Of a stretch of DNA of 64,000 bases, positions 17,562-28,737 are shown piece after piece (within the stretch, counting starts at the first letter, position 1; every line of letters starts with the position of its first letter). Position numbers and translations under genes: made by a program. This stretch comes from Marinobacter shengliensis (GTDB lineage Bacteria; Pseudomonadota; Gammaproteobacteria; Pseudomonadales; Oleiphilaceae): the NCBI RefSeq assembly GCF_003007715.1, contig NZ_PXNO01000001.1:1-64000 (forward strand), given 5' to 3'. The notes beneath the pieces were generated by a model. That model was not told where the DNA came from. It was given only the letters and a program-made list of their open reading frames with translations, and searched no databases.

Positions 17562-20090
17562 TCAGAAAATCTGTCCGGGCAGGCTGTCAGAGTCGTTGGC
17601 GCCAGACCCGTTGCCGTTGGTGTCCTGTGATAGCGGCGCTGGGGCATCTTCCTCTTTGAAGATTTCAAACGTGCCATCTTCTCCAGGGCGCGCCCGTTCG
17701 CCGGTTCTGGGGTTAATGCGGATGTTCACAATCCCGTTGGGTCTTGCCATGGTAGATTCGGGTGCGCCTTGCATGGCGGTTTTCATGTAGTCAACCCAGA
17801 TTGGCAGGGCTGTGCTTGCGCCAAATTCCCGTCGGCCGAGGGGGGCTGGCTGGTCGAAGCCCACCCATACGGTTGTTGCCACGTCGTGATTGAAGCCGGC
17901 AAACCAGGTGTCTTTCTGTTCGTTTGTGGTGCCGGTTTTACCGGCCAGGTCTTTGCGGTTCAGCGCCAGTGCGCGGCGACCGGTGCCGCGACGGACCACG
18001 TCCTGAAGAATCGTGTGCATGATATAAACCGAGCGTTCGTCGGCCAGGCGTTTCATCACGCGTTTTTCCGCAGACTGCTGAGCGCTTGCCGGCAACAGAA
18101 TGCCATCCGTTTCCGGTGTGTCGCTGTTGCTCTCTGTGAGCGGGCCTTCACTGGCGTTATCTGTTAGTTGCTGTTCGCAGTCGCTGTCGCAAAGTACGGT
18201 TTCAGGTGCCTCGTAGACAACGGTGCCATCCGGTTCCTGGATGGTTTTAATCAGATACGGTTCCACGTCATAGCCGCCGTTGGCGATAACGGCGAAGCCG
18301 CGCGCCAGCTCCATTGGCGTGAGCTGGCCTGCCCCCAGGGAGAGAGACAAGTTGGCTGGCATGTTGGCGGTCGGGATCTTCAATTGATCCAGATAGTTCA
18401 GTGTTTGGCGAATGCCTAGATCTCTCAGCAGCCGGATTGAAACCAGGTTGCGCGAGCGATAGAGGCCTTCCCTGAGTGTCGTTGGGCCATAAAACTGGCC
18501 CGATGAATTCTGGGGGCGCCAGGCGCCTTCGAGTTCTGAGTCCTCAAATACGATGGGTGCATCATTGTAAATGGTTGCCGGTGTGCGGCCGTTCTCCAGG
18601 GCAGAGAGGTACAGGAAAGGCTTGAACGTAGAACCCGGCTGGCGGTTAGCCTGGGTTGCCCGGTTGTATTTGCTCTGGCTAAAGCTGTAGCCGCCGGCAA
18701 GGGCCTCAATGGCGCCGGTTTTTGCCGACAGGGAAATCACTGCGCCTTCCACTCTTGGGGCCTGAGAGAGCGCAACCTGCAGTTCAAGCCGAGGCTCGTT
18801 GCCGTCGGTTTCAGGGGGTTGCTCCTGAATTTGCGGCAGTTGCGTTACCTTCACATAGACCACGTCGCCGACATTAACGACATCGGATGGCTTCTCCGGG
18901 GTTGGTCCTGTCAGGTTCTCTGTGCGGTATCGCTTAGCCCAGGTCATGGTTTCGAAGTCCATTTTTCCCGGACCGAGGTGGCGGGTGTGAACCCTTGCTG
19001 CGCCCTCATCATCGTTGACTGAGGTGATCACTGCAGGGATGAGGCCTTCTACCCTCGGGTAGTTGAGTAGCTGATTGGACAGCTCTGCTGTAGACATACC
19101 GGCAACGTCAAACTGGCCGATGGGGCCACGGAAGCCGTGACGCCGATCGTAGTTTTCAAGGCCGGTGCGAAGGGCTTCCGTTGCCGCTTGTTGTTTGGTT
19201 CCGTCAACGGTCAGCGTCACGCTGTAGCCATCATTGTAGGCAGCTTCACCAAAACGGCGAACCATCTCCGTTCGTGCCATCTCGGCGACGTAATCGGCGT
19301 CTACCTCAGCTTCCCGCATGTTATAGGTGGCGGTGAGCGGGGCTTTGGTTGCTTCTGACCAGTCTTCCTGTGTGATGTAGCCGAGATCCCGCATTCTTCC
19401 AAGAATCCAGTTTCGGCGTATCAGTGCTCGCTCAGGGTTGGCCAGAGGGTTGTAGGCAGAAGGCGCCTTTGGCAGTCCAGCCAGCATGGCCATCTGCGCA
19501 AGGGTGAGCTCGTCGACGGGTTTGTCGTAATAGACCTGGGCGGCTGCGGCGATGCCGTAGGCGCGGTTGCCCAGGTAGATCTTGTTCAGGTACAGCTCCA
19601 GGATCTTGTCTTTATCAAGTTCACGTTCGATCTGAAGAGCCAGAAGTATCTCGTTGAACTTACGAATAAAGGTGCGGTCGCGTGACAAAAAGTAATTTTT
19701 TGCAACCTGCATGGTGATAGTGCTACCGCCGGACTGGATGCTGCCGGTGGACACCAGTTCGATGGCAGCCCGCGTCAACCCTTTGATGTCGACTCCGAAA
19801 TGGTCGTGGAATCGGGCGTCTTCCGCGGCCAGAAAGGCTTGTAACTGAATTGTAGGGATCTGTTCGATTGTGATCGGTGCCCTTCTCTTTTCGCCGAATT
19901 CTGCTATTAATCTGTTGTCTGCACTGTATACCCGAAGCGGCGTCTGAAGTTTTACGTCCAGCAGTTGGTGAACAGGAGGCAGACTGGGCCGAAGGTATAA
20001 ATAGAAGGCCGAGGCGATAATAATGGCGACACTCAGGCCGGTGAGCAGGAACCAGGCGAAAACACGAGATGTGCGCAGCAAATGAGACAT
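17562..20090 (-). CDS. ponA: Penicillin-binding protein 1A
   Basis: Bifunctional class A PBP that polymerises and crosslinks peptidoglycan. It has 842 aa. A membrane anchor at about 11-33 (FAWFLLTGLSVAIIIASAFYL) is followed by the glycosyltransferase domain with catalytic Glu90 in AAEDARF and GGSTITMQVAKN. An OB-like region follows (about 300-420). The transpeptidase domain has the SxxK motif RQPGSTFKPF (Ser487) and KTG in LAGKTGTTNEQKDTWFAGF. The acidic C-terminal tail has little similarity to known domains. It is divergent from pilM, as in Pseudomonas, where ponA also adjoins the pilMNOPQ operon. Confidence 0.96.
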   Translation of the reverse strand: MSHLLRTSRVFAWFLLTGLSVAIIIASAFYLYLRPSLPPVHQLLDVKLQTPLRVYSADNRLIAEFGEKRRAPITIEQIPTIQLQAFLAAEDARFHDHFGVDIKGLTRAAIELVSTGSIQSGGSTITMQVAKNYFLSRDRTFIRKFNEILLALQIERELDKDKILELYLNKIYLGNRAYGIAAAAQVYYDKPVDELTLAQMAMLAGLPKAPSAYNPLANPERALIRRNWILGRMRDLGYITQEDWSEATKAPLTATYNMREAEVDADYVAEMARTEMVRRFGEAAYNDGYSVTLTVDGTKQQAATEALRTGLENYDRRHGFRGPIGQFDVAGMSTAELSNQLLNYPRVEGLIPAVITSVNDDEGAARVHTRHLGPGKMDFETMTWAKRYRTENLTGPTPEKPSDVVNVGDVVYVKVTQLPQIQEQPPETDGNEPRLELQVALSQAPRVEGAVISLSAKTGAIEALAGGYSFSQSKYNRATQANRQPGSTFKPFLYLSALENGRTPATIYNDAPIVFEDSELEGAWRPQNSSGQFYGPTTLREGLYRSRNLVSIRLLRDLGIRQTLNYLDQLKIPTANMPANLSLSLGAGQLTPMELARGFAVIANGGYDVEPYLIKTIQEPDGTVVYEAPETVLCDSDCEQQLTDNASEGPLTESNSDTPETDGILLPASAQQSAEKRVMKRLADERSVYIMHTILQDVVRRGTGRRALALNRKDLAGKTGTTNEQKDTWFAGFNHDVATTVWVGFDQPAPLGRREFGASTALPIWVDYMKTAMQGAPESTMARPNGIVNIRINPRTGERARPGEDGTFEIFKEEDAPAPLSQDTNGNGSGANDSDSLPGQIF

Positions 20091-20319
20091 TTTTTTCTGA
20101 CAACAGTTGGATATAGGTCTATTATTTGAGAAATTGCTTTAGGAAGGTTGAGTTGCTTCACTGAATGCAAGATCTCTTGAATAACAAAGAGCCTGCATTG
20201 TAGACGGAAAACTTGAAGAATTCTCTTACATAAAAAACACATAAAGCGTCTCTGTCATGATTGCCGTATCAGGGATTGGTTCAGAGGCGCCTTAGCCGGG
20301 TGCATTAAACCAGGTATAG

Positions 20320-21392
<1,073 letters not shown>

Positions 21393-21393
<1 letters not shown>

Positions 21394-21956
21394 TGGCAAA
21401 GATTAACCTCAGACCATGGCGTGAGGAACTGCGAGCTGAGAAGCAGAAGCAGTTCGTGGTCATGATCCTTGGCGCAGCTATTGTGGCGGCTGGCCTGGCA
21501 TTCCTCTGGAAGTCGGATATGGACAGCCGGATTGCTTATCAGCAATCCCGAAACGCCTATATTGAAACCGCTGCAAAACAGCTTGATCAGCAGATCAGAG
21601 AGATCGAGAACCTCAAGCGCCAGCGCGATGAGTTGTTGGCTCGGATGCAGGTAATCCAAGATCTCCAGGGCACACGTCCGGTCATCGTTCGGGTGTTTGA
21701 TGAGTTGGTTCGCACCTTGCCTGATGGCCTCTTCTACACCGATCTGAAGCGGACGGGAGAACGCATCGAAATCGTGGGTATGGCGGAGTCGAACAGCCGC
21801 ATTTCCAATCTGATGCGTCAGTTTGATGACTCTGACTGGTTCACCAATCCCAATCTCACCAATGTGGCTGCAGCCGACGCTCGTCGTGCAGGTTACAGCC
21901 AGTTCAACCTGTCTGTTCAGCAGCAGACACCAGAGCCCGAAGGGGAGGATAATTAA
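21393..21956 (+). CDS. pilN: Type IV pilus assembly protein PilN
   Basis: Bitopic inner-membrane protein of the pilus alignment complex. The conserved cytoplasmic start MAKINLRPWREELR is the PilM-binding segment. One membrane helix follows at about 24-41 (VMILGAAIVAAGLAFLWK), then a coiled coil (about 50-90, QLDQQIREIENLKRQRDELLA pattern) and a ferredoxin-like periplasmic domain. It has 187 aa. It overlaps pilM and pilO by one base each, so translation is coupled. Confidence 0.95.
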
Positions 21957-22567
21957 TGAGCCTCGCGGACTCACTCAAGAGCTTGAACGAATTTGATATC
22001 AACGACCTCGATATCAATAACGCCGGTATCTGGCCTGCACCGATAAAAGCAATTGTTGCTCTGATTATCTTTGGCCTGATTCTTGGCGGCGGATACTGGT
22101 TCTTTATCAAGGATCAGTATGCCCAGCTGGACAGGGTCGAGCGCACCGAGCAGGAGCTCAAGCAACAATATGAGCGTAAGGCCTATCAGGTGGCTAACCT
22201 TGACGTGTTCAAAGCTCAAATGGCTGAGATGGAAGAGACGTTTGGCGCGTTGGTACGCCAGTTGCCCAGTGAGACTGAGGTGCCGGGGTTGTTGGAGGAT
22301 ATCACCAATACCGCATTGGGTAGTGGTCTGTCTCTGCAGCAAGTGGCGCTACAGCCTGAGCAGCGGCGGGATTTTTACTCGGAGTTGCCGATCAATATCC
22401 GGGTATCCGGTGCGTATCACGAACTTGCGACGTTTGTTAGCAGTGTGGCAAGTCTGCCGCGGATTGTGACATTGCACGATTTAACCATAAAACCAATTGG
22501 CGGAGATGGTGAGCGGCTTGATATGCAAGTTGTTGCACGTACCTACCGCTACCGGGCTGGAGAGTGA
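21956..22567 (+). CDS. pilO: Type IV pilus assembly protein PilO
   Basis: Partner of PilN in the inner-membrane alignment complex. It has 203 aa. The start is MSLADSLKSLNEFDINDLD, with a membrane helix at about 25-46 (IKAIVALIIFGLILGGGYWFF), a coiled coil (about 50-80) and a periplasmic ferredoxin-like domain with the usual PSETEVPGLLEDI segment. It overlaps pilN by one base and extends past the alternative pilP start. Confidence 0.95.
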   Translation: MSLADSLKSLNEFDINDLDINNAGIWPAPIKAIVALIIFGLILGGGYWFFIKDQYAQLDRVERTEQELKQQYERKAYQVANLDVFKAQMAEMEETFGALVRQLPSETEVPGLLEDITNTALGSGLSLQQVALQPEQRRDFYSELPINIRVSGAYHELATFVSSVASLPRIVTLHDLTIKPIGGDGERLDMQVVARTYRYRAGE

Positions 22568-22569
22568 GC

Positions 22570-23112
22570 ATGACAGGAAAGCATGCGGGAAAAGCCTGGC
22601 TGGGTGTGTGTCTGGCGTCTTTGCTGACGGCTTGTTCCCAGGGCAACGGTTTCTCGGATCTGGACAAGTTCATGGCCGATACCCGGGCGAAGCCCCGGGG
22701 GCACGTGGAGCCCCTGCCAGAATTCAAGGCCTACGAGGCGTTCAGTTATTCAGCGGCAGATCGCCGGGCCCCCTTTGAGCCGCCCGTCGACGTTCAGTTG
22801 ACCATGGTGGACGAACAGCCGATCAGTGATGTCGAGCCGGACCTGGACAGGCCGAGAGAGGTTCTTGAGAACTTCGATCTTAAATCTCTGACCATGGTTG
22901 GTACGCTTCAGGGTGTAGGCGGCGGATTGTTTGCATTGATTCGTGATGGCAGTGGCGGCATCCATCGGGTGCGAAGCGGAAATTATATGGGTCAGAACTA
23001 CGGCCGGATTGTCGGTATCAGTGAAACTCGCATTGAATTGATTGAAATCGTTCCAAATGGCCGGGGTGGCTGGGTCGAGCGCCCGCGTTCCCTGTCTTTG
23101 GATGAAGGATAA
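22570..23112 (+). CDS. pilP: Type IV pilus assembly lipoprotein PilP
   Basis: Inner-membrane lipoprotein that links the PilNO complex to the PilQ secretin. I chose ATG 22570 because GGAG lies 7 nt before it; an in-frame GTG at 22564 has the site too close. The lipobox LLTAC puts the acylated cysteine at residue 22. The periplasmic HR-like domain (about 95-180) holds SLTMVGTLQGVGGGLFALIRD and VRSGNYMGQNYGRIVGI. It is 180 aa, the expected size, and lies just before pilQ. Confidence 0.94.
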   Translation: MTGKHAGKAWLGVCLASLLTACSQGNGFSDLDKFMADTRAKPRGHVEPLPEFKAYEAFSYSAADRRAPFEPPVDVQLTMVDEQPISDVEPDLDRPREVLENFDLKSLTMVGTLQGVGGGLFALIRDGSGGIHRVRSGNYMGQNYGRIVGISETRIELIEIVPNGRGGWVERPRSLSLDEG

Positions 23113-23130
23113 GGCCGGGAGCGATAAAGG

Positions 23131-25245
23131 ATGAATGAAAAAAACATGCACGAACAAAATGGTTTAAGGTCGAGGCTAGCGATGTTCAAAAAACTCAATG
23201 TCTGCGTGGGCGTGATCGCCATCGGGTTATGGAGCAGCCTGGCCAGCGCGGTCACGCTGGAAGACGTGTCGTTTTCGTCGCTGCCGGGAGAACGCCTGGA
23301 AGTGACCATGAAATTCGATGGGCCACCGCCCGAGCCTACCGGGTACACGATTGAGCGCCCGGCGCGCATCGCTGTGGACCTCAAGGACACCACCAGTGGG
23401 CTTAACCAGCGGAGTATTCCGCTTGGGTCCGGCAATGCGCAAAGCGTGACCGTGGTGGAAACCAAAGATCGCACTCGGCTGATCTTCAATCTGGTGGAAT
23501 TGACTCCCCACGAGACAGTTCGTCAAAACAATTCGCTGGTCATGACTATTGGCGGCGCCAGTGGAGCTACGGCCACTGCGGCAGCTTCCCAGCAGCGCCA
23601 GTCAGGATCGACGGCCGCTGCCTCCTCCAATGCCCTTGCAGGCGTGGACTTCCGCCGGAGCAAGGAAGGCGAGGGGCGCGTCATCGTTGATCTTGGAAGT
23701 GCCTCTGCGGCGGTGAATCTGTCTGAGCAGGCTGGTCGCATCCGGCTGACCATGCCGGGGCTGGATGTCCCTTCAGATCTTCGTCGTCGTCTTGATGTTA
23801 CAGACTTTGCCACTCCTGTTACCCGGATCGATACATTCGTTGAGGACGGCAACGCGGTGGTTGAGATTCGCCCGGAAGGCAATTATGACTATATTGCCTA
23901 TCAGTCAGGTCGCGAGTTTACCGTTAGCGTTGAGAAACTTACTGAAGAAGAGGCGGAGACCCGTCGCGAAGAGAAATTCCCGTACACCGGCGACAAGCTG
24001 TCCTTGAACTTCCAGGACATCGAAGTACGTTCGGTTCTCCAGTTGATTGCCGACTTTACCGGCCTGAACCTGGTGGCCAGTGACACCGTTGGTGGCAGCA
24101 TTACCCTGCGGTTGCAGAATGTACCCTGGGATCAGGCGCTTGACCTTATTCTGAAGACCAAGGGGCTGGACAAGCGTCAAATTGGCAACGTTCTGCTGGT
24201 GGCTCCGGCAGAGGAAATCGCCGCCCGCGAAAAGCTTGAGCTCGAGACCAGTAAGCAAATCGCCGAACTGGCGCCGGTGCGCCTGGATATTATTCAGGTG
24301 AACTACGCGAAAGCGGCAGATATTGTGGCGCTGATTCGTGCGGATGAAGAGTTGATATCCTCTCGTGGCTTTGTCTCTTCAGACGTCCGCACCAACACGA
24401 TCAGCGTTCGTGAGACGCAGCAGAAGCTGGAAGAGATTCGTCGACTTGTGGGTACCTGGGATGTACCGGTCCGTCAGGTGTCCATTGAGGCCCGTATTGT
24501 CCGCGCCCAGACCAACGTTGCGGAGAGTCTCGGGGTTCGTTGGGGCGGCGCCGCATATAACGTCAGTGGTAACGATGTCATCAGTATTGGTGGTTCCCTG
24601 GGTACACTCCAGGAAGCTCGTGACGCTGCGGCGGGCGGCAGTGGCGCCATTTCCTTCCCCGGTGCTCTGGGTGTCGATATGGGTGTTTCAGGAGACGGCG
24701 CATCATCCTTTGCGATTGGCTGGGGTAGTGACGACTTCCTGATCGACCTTGAGCTTTCTGCTCTTGAAACCGATGGTCGTGCCGAGGTTGTGTCTCAGCC
24801 GCGCGTGGTGACAGCGGATCGCCAGAGTGCCTCCATTAAGTCCGGTGAGGAAATTCCCTACCAGGAAGCAACCTCAAGCGGTGCGACAAACGTTGAGTTC
24901 AAGGAAGCGGTTCTGTCTCTGGAAGTAACTCCGCAGATCACTCCGGATGACAAGATCATCATGGATCTGGTGGTAAACCAGGATTCCCGGGGTGAGGTAA
25001 CAGCTGGTATTCCGTCCATCAATACCAACTCTGTTACGACTCAGGTTCTGGTAGCCAATGGGGAGACCGTGGTGTTGGGCGGTATCTTCCAGTCTGAAGT
25101 GGCGACTCAAACCACCAAAACTCCATTCCTGGGGGACATTCCTTACCTTGGGCGCTTGTTCAAGCGAACAGTACACATTGATGAGCGCAGCGAGTTGCTG
25201 ATCTTCATCACACCCAAGATCATCAAAAACGATCTGATTCAGTAA
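23131..25245 (+). CDS. pilQ: Type IV pilus secretin PilQ
   Basis: Outer-membrane secretin through which the pilus passes. It has 704 aa. A signal sequence ends near SSLASA (about residue 36). Two AMIN domains (about 40-240) bind peptidoglycan. A secretin/TonB short N-terminal domain (about 270-350, LSLNFQDIEVRSVLQLIADFTGLNLV) and an N1 domain come next. The secretin core has VEIA-like IEARIVRAQTNVAESLGVRWGG and ends GDIPYLGRLFKRTVHIDERSELLIFITPKII. It is the last gene of pilMNOPQ and is followed by a strong terminator. Confidence 0.96.
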   Translation: MNEKNMHEQNGLRSRLAMFKKLNVCVGVIAIGLWSSLASAVTLEDVSFSSLPGERLEVTMKFDGPPPEPTGYTIERPARIAVDLKDTTSGLNQRSIPLGSGNAQSVTVVETKDRTRLIFNLVELTPHETVRQNNSLVMTIGGASGATATAAASQQRQSGSTAAASSNALAGVDFRRSKEGEGRVIVDLGSASAAVNLSEQAGRIRLTMPGLDVPSDLRRRLDVTDFATPVTRIDTFVEDGNAVVEIRPEGNYDYIAYQSGREFTVSVEKLTEEEAETRREEKFPYTGDKLSLNFQDIEVRSVLQLIADFTGLNLVASDTVGGSITLRLQNVPWDQALDLILKTKGLDKRQIGNVLLVAPAEEIAAREKLELETSKQIAELAPVRLDIIQVNYAKAADIVALIRADEELISSRGFVSSDVRTNTISVRETQQKLEEIRRLVGTWDVPVRQVSIEARIVRAQTNVAESLGVRWGGAAYNVSGNDVISIGGSLGTLQEARDAAAGGSGAISFPGALGVDMGVSGDGASSFAIGWGSDDFLIDLELSALETDGRAEVVSQPRVVTADRQSASIKSGEEIPYQEATSSGATNVEFKEAVLSLEVTPQITPDDKIIMDLVVNQDSRGEVTAGIPSINTNSVTTQVLVANGETVVLGGIFQSEVATQTTKTPFLGDIPYLGRLFKRTVHIDERSELLIFITPKIIKNDLIQ

Positions 25246-25257
25246 TCGCTCCGCACA

Positions 25258-25292
25258 TAAAAAGCCGCCGCTAACCCCGGCGGCTTTTTTCT
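25258..25292 (+). terminator. Intrinsic terminator after pilQ
   Basis: AAAAAGCCGCCG, CTAACC loop, CCGGCGGCTTTTTT. It lies 13 nt after the pilQ stop and closes the pilMNOPQ operon. A promoter for aroK should therefore lie in the remaining 76 nt. Confidence 0.9.
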
Positions 25293-25368
25293 TTGTATCG
25301 GCCTCCGGCTTATGGAATGTCTTGCCCTGTGCTATTCTCACGCGCTTGAACCCTGTTGAGCGGAAATT

Positions 25369-25953
25369 ATGTCTTTGCCCGAACGTGTTGTCCTGGTCGG
25401 CCCTATGGGAGCCGGAAAAAGTACGATTGGCCGTATGCTCGCCAAAGAGCTGGGTTATCGTTTTCTTGATTCAGACCGGATAATCGAAGAGCGGTGCGGA
25501 GCCAATATTCCCTGGATATTCGATGTCGAGGGAGAAGACGGATTCCGGCAGCGCGAAACCGCCATGCTGGATGAGCTTTCAGAAACGCAGAGAACGGTAT
25601 TGGCGACCGGAGGTGGTGCGGTCATGCGCCCGGAAAACCATGCATTGTTGCGGAAAAATGCAGTGGTGATCTATCTCAAAACGTCGATTGAGCAGCAGGT
25701 AGAGCGCACCCGAAAAGATCGAAATCGCCCCCTGCTTCAGAACGATGACCCCGAGGGTGTGTTGAGAAGGCTGTTCGCAGTCCGGGACCCGCTATACACC
25801 AAGCTCGCTGATATCGTGATGTTCACCGATCGCAAGAGTCCACGATTGGTGGTGCGCCAGCTGGTGAATCGAATCAATCCCAAAACCCCAAGACACAAAC
25901 GGCAGAGACGTAAAGAAGGTCGTCAACATGTACCAGGTACTCAAAGAGCTTAA
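25369..25953 (+). CDS. aroK: Shikimate kinase
   Basis: Phosphorylates shikimate at the 3-OH in aromatic amino acid synthesis. It has 194 aa. Walker A is GPMGAGKS (11-18), [10 protein letters not shown] binds shikimate, and [11 protein letters not shown] and RDPLY are family motifs. The C-terminal tail (about 175-194, [13 protein letters not shown]) is basic and extends past the usual fold. Its last 26 nt overlap the aroB start in another frame, so aroB is probably coupled. The aroK-aroB-damX order is conserved in gammaproteobacteria. Confidence 0.96.
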   Translation: MSLPERVVLVGPMGAGKSTIGRMLAKELGYRFLDSDRIIEERCGANIPWIFDVEGEDGFRQRETAMLDELSETQRTVLATGGGAVMRPENHALLRKNAVVIYLKTSIEQQVERTRKDRNRPLLQNDDPEGVLRRLFAVRDPLYTKLADIVMFTDRKSPRLVVRQLVNRINPKTPRHKRQRRKEGRQHVPGTQRA

Positions 25954-27016
25954 AGTAGAGCTGGGTGACCGCAGCTATCCCATCGTTATTGGTCAGGGGT
26001 TGCTGGGGGCTTATGATCTGACACCCTGGGTCTCCGGCAGTCAGGTGATGATTGTCACCAACGAGACGGTTGCACCTTTATATCTTGAGCGCGCGAAGGC
26101 TTGCTTCCCTGGAAAATCGGTTGATGTGGTCACGCTTCCGGATGGCGAGAAGTTCAAGGATTGGCAGACCCTTAACCTGATTTTCGACCGGCTGCTGGAG
26201 CGCCGGCACTCCAGAAAAACAACGCTTGCTGCCCTGGGCGGCGGCGTCATCGGGGATATGGCGGGGTTTGCAGCGGCCTGCTATCAGCGGGGCGTACCAT
26301 TTATCCAGATGCCCACAACCCTGCTTTCCCAGGTGGATTCATCCGTTGGTGGTAAAACCGGAATCAATCATCCATTGGGCAAGAACATGGTTGGCGCTTT
26401 TCATCAGCCGAACATCGTCCTGATTGATACCGATTCCCTGACCACACTTCCCCCCAGGGAGGTGTCGGCTGGGCTTGCGGAAGTTATCAAGTACGGCCTG
26501 ATTCGTGACGTGCCTTTTCTGGAGTGGCTGGAAGCTAACATGGATGCGTTGGTCCGGCTGGAGCCCGAAGCAATAGGAGAGGCCATTTTTCGTTCCTGCC
26601 AGTGCAAGGCAGACGTTGTGGCCGTCGATGAGAGGGAAGGGGGCTTGCGGGCCATCCTGAATCTTGGCCATACCTTTGGTCATGCGATCGAAACCTACGC
26701 GGGTTACGGCAACTGGCTCCACGGCGAGGCGGTTGGAACCGGGATGATGATGGCATCTGACTTGTCTTTGAGAGAAGGTATGATCAGTGCCGACGATCAT
26801 AAGAGAGCGTTGGCCTTGATTCGCCGGGCTGGGCTACCGGAGCGGGCCCCCAAAGGCATGACGCCCGATGATTTCATGTCTCTGATGGCCGTTGATAAGA
26901 AGAATGTGGATGGCAAGCTCCGGCTGGTGTTGATGCGGGCCTTGGGGGATGCTTTTGTAACCGCTGACGCCCAGCCGGACAACCTCAGAAAGACCTTATT
27001 GGAATTTATCGATTAA
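25928..27016 (+). CDS. aroB: 3-dehydroquinate synthase
   Basis: Converts DAHP to 3-dehydroquinate with NAD and a divalent metal. It has 362 aa. The NAD-binding turn is [21 protein letters not shown], the substrate segment [16 protein letters not shown], and the metal site GHTFGHAIE with the later [11 protein letters not shown] 25928 lies 23 nt before the aroK stop codon, with AAAGAAGG upstream inside aroK. Confidence 0.97.
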   Translation: MYQVLKELKVELGDRSYPIVIGQGLLGAYDLTPWVSGSQVMIVTNETVAPLYLERAKACFPGKSVDVVTLPDGEKFKDWQTLNLIFDRLLERRHSRKTTLAALGGGVIGDMAGFAAACYQRGVPFIQMPTTLLSQVDSSVGGKTGINHPLGKNMVGAFHQPNIVLIDTDSLTTLPPREVSAGLAEVIKYGLIRDVPFLEWLEANMDALVRLEPEAIGEAIFRSCQCKADVVAVDEREGGLRAILNLGHTFGHAIETYAGYGNWLHGEAVGTGMMMASDLSLREGMISADDHKRALALIRRAGLPERAPKGMTPDDFMSLMAVDKKNVDGKLRLVLMRALGDAFVTADAQPDNLRKTLLEFID

Positions 27017-27059
27017 GCGTCGTATCACGCAGTGATTGAGCAACGGGCAGGGATGAGTT

Positions 27060-28559
<1,500 letters not shown>

Positions 28560-28560
28560 G

Positions 28561-28577
28561 TGCACCGTTATGGTGCA
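28561..28577. promoter_or_regulatory. NtrC-like binding site (or weak terminator) before gltB
   Basis: TGCACC-GTTAT-GGTGCA exactly matches the NtrC consensus TGCACC-N5-GGTGCA. It starts one base after the DamX-like stop codon and is followed by TTTT, so it could also act as a weak terminator. It lies about 160 bp before the gltB start, a normal distance for an enhancer. Confidence 0.5.
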
Positions 28578-28677
28578 TTTTCGTCCTGTTCTAGCGGTAA
28601 AACAGCGAAAAAAATTGTATACGTAGTTTCACGTGTGTAAAATCGCTTCCCCCTTTTTTTCGGTGTCAGTACGTTTT

Positions 28678-28696
28678 GCGCACTAATTTGGTGCGC
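28678..28696. promoter_or_regulatory. Second NtrC-like dyad upstream of gltB
   Basis: GCGCAC-TAATTTG-GTGCGC. The GCAC-N7-GTGC core has the same spacing as the site at 28561-28577. A GG-N10-GC pair at 28690-28703 overlaps it and could be a weak sigma54 -24/-12 element. The overlap would make repression as likely as activation. Confidence 0.35.
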
Positions 28697-28737
28697 TTCG
28701 GGCTGGCGAGAAAGCATTTACACGCGAGAGAACGCTT

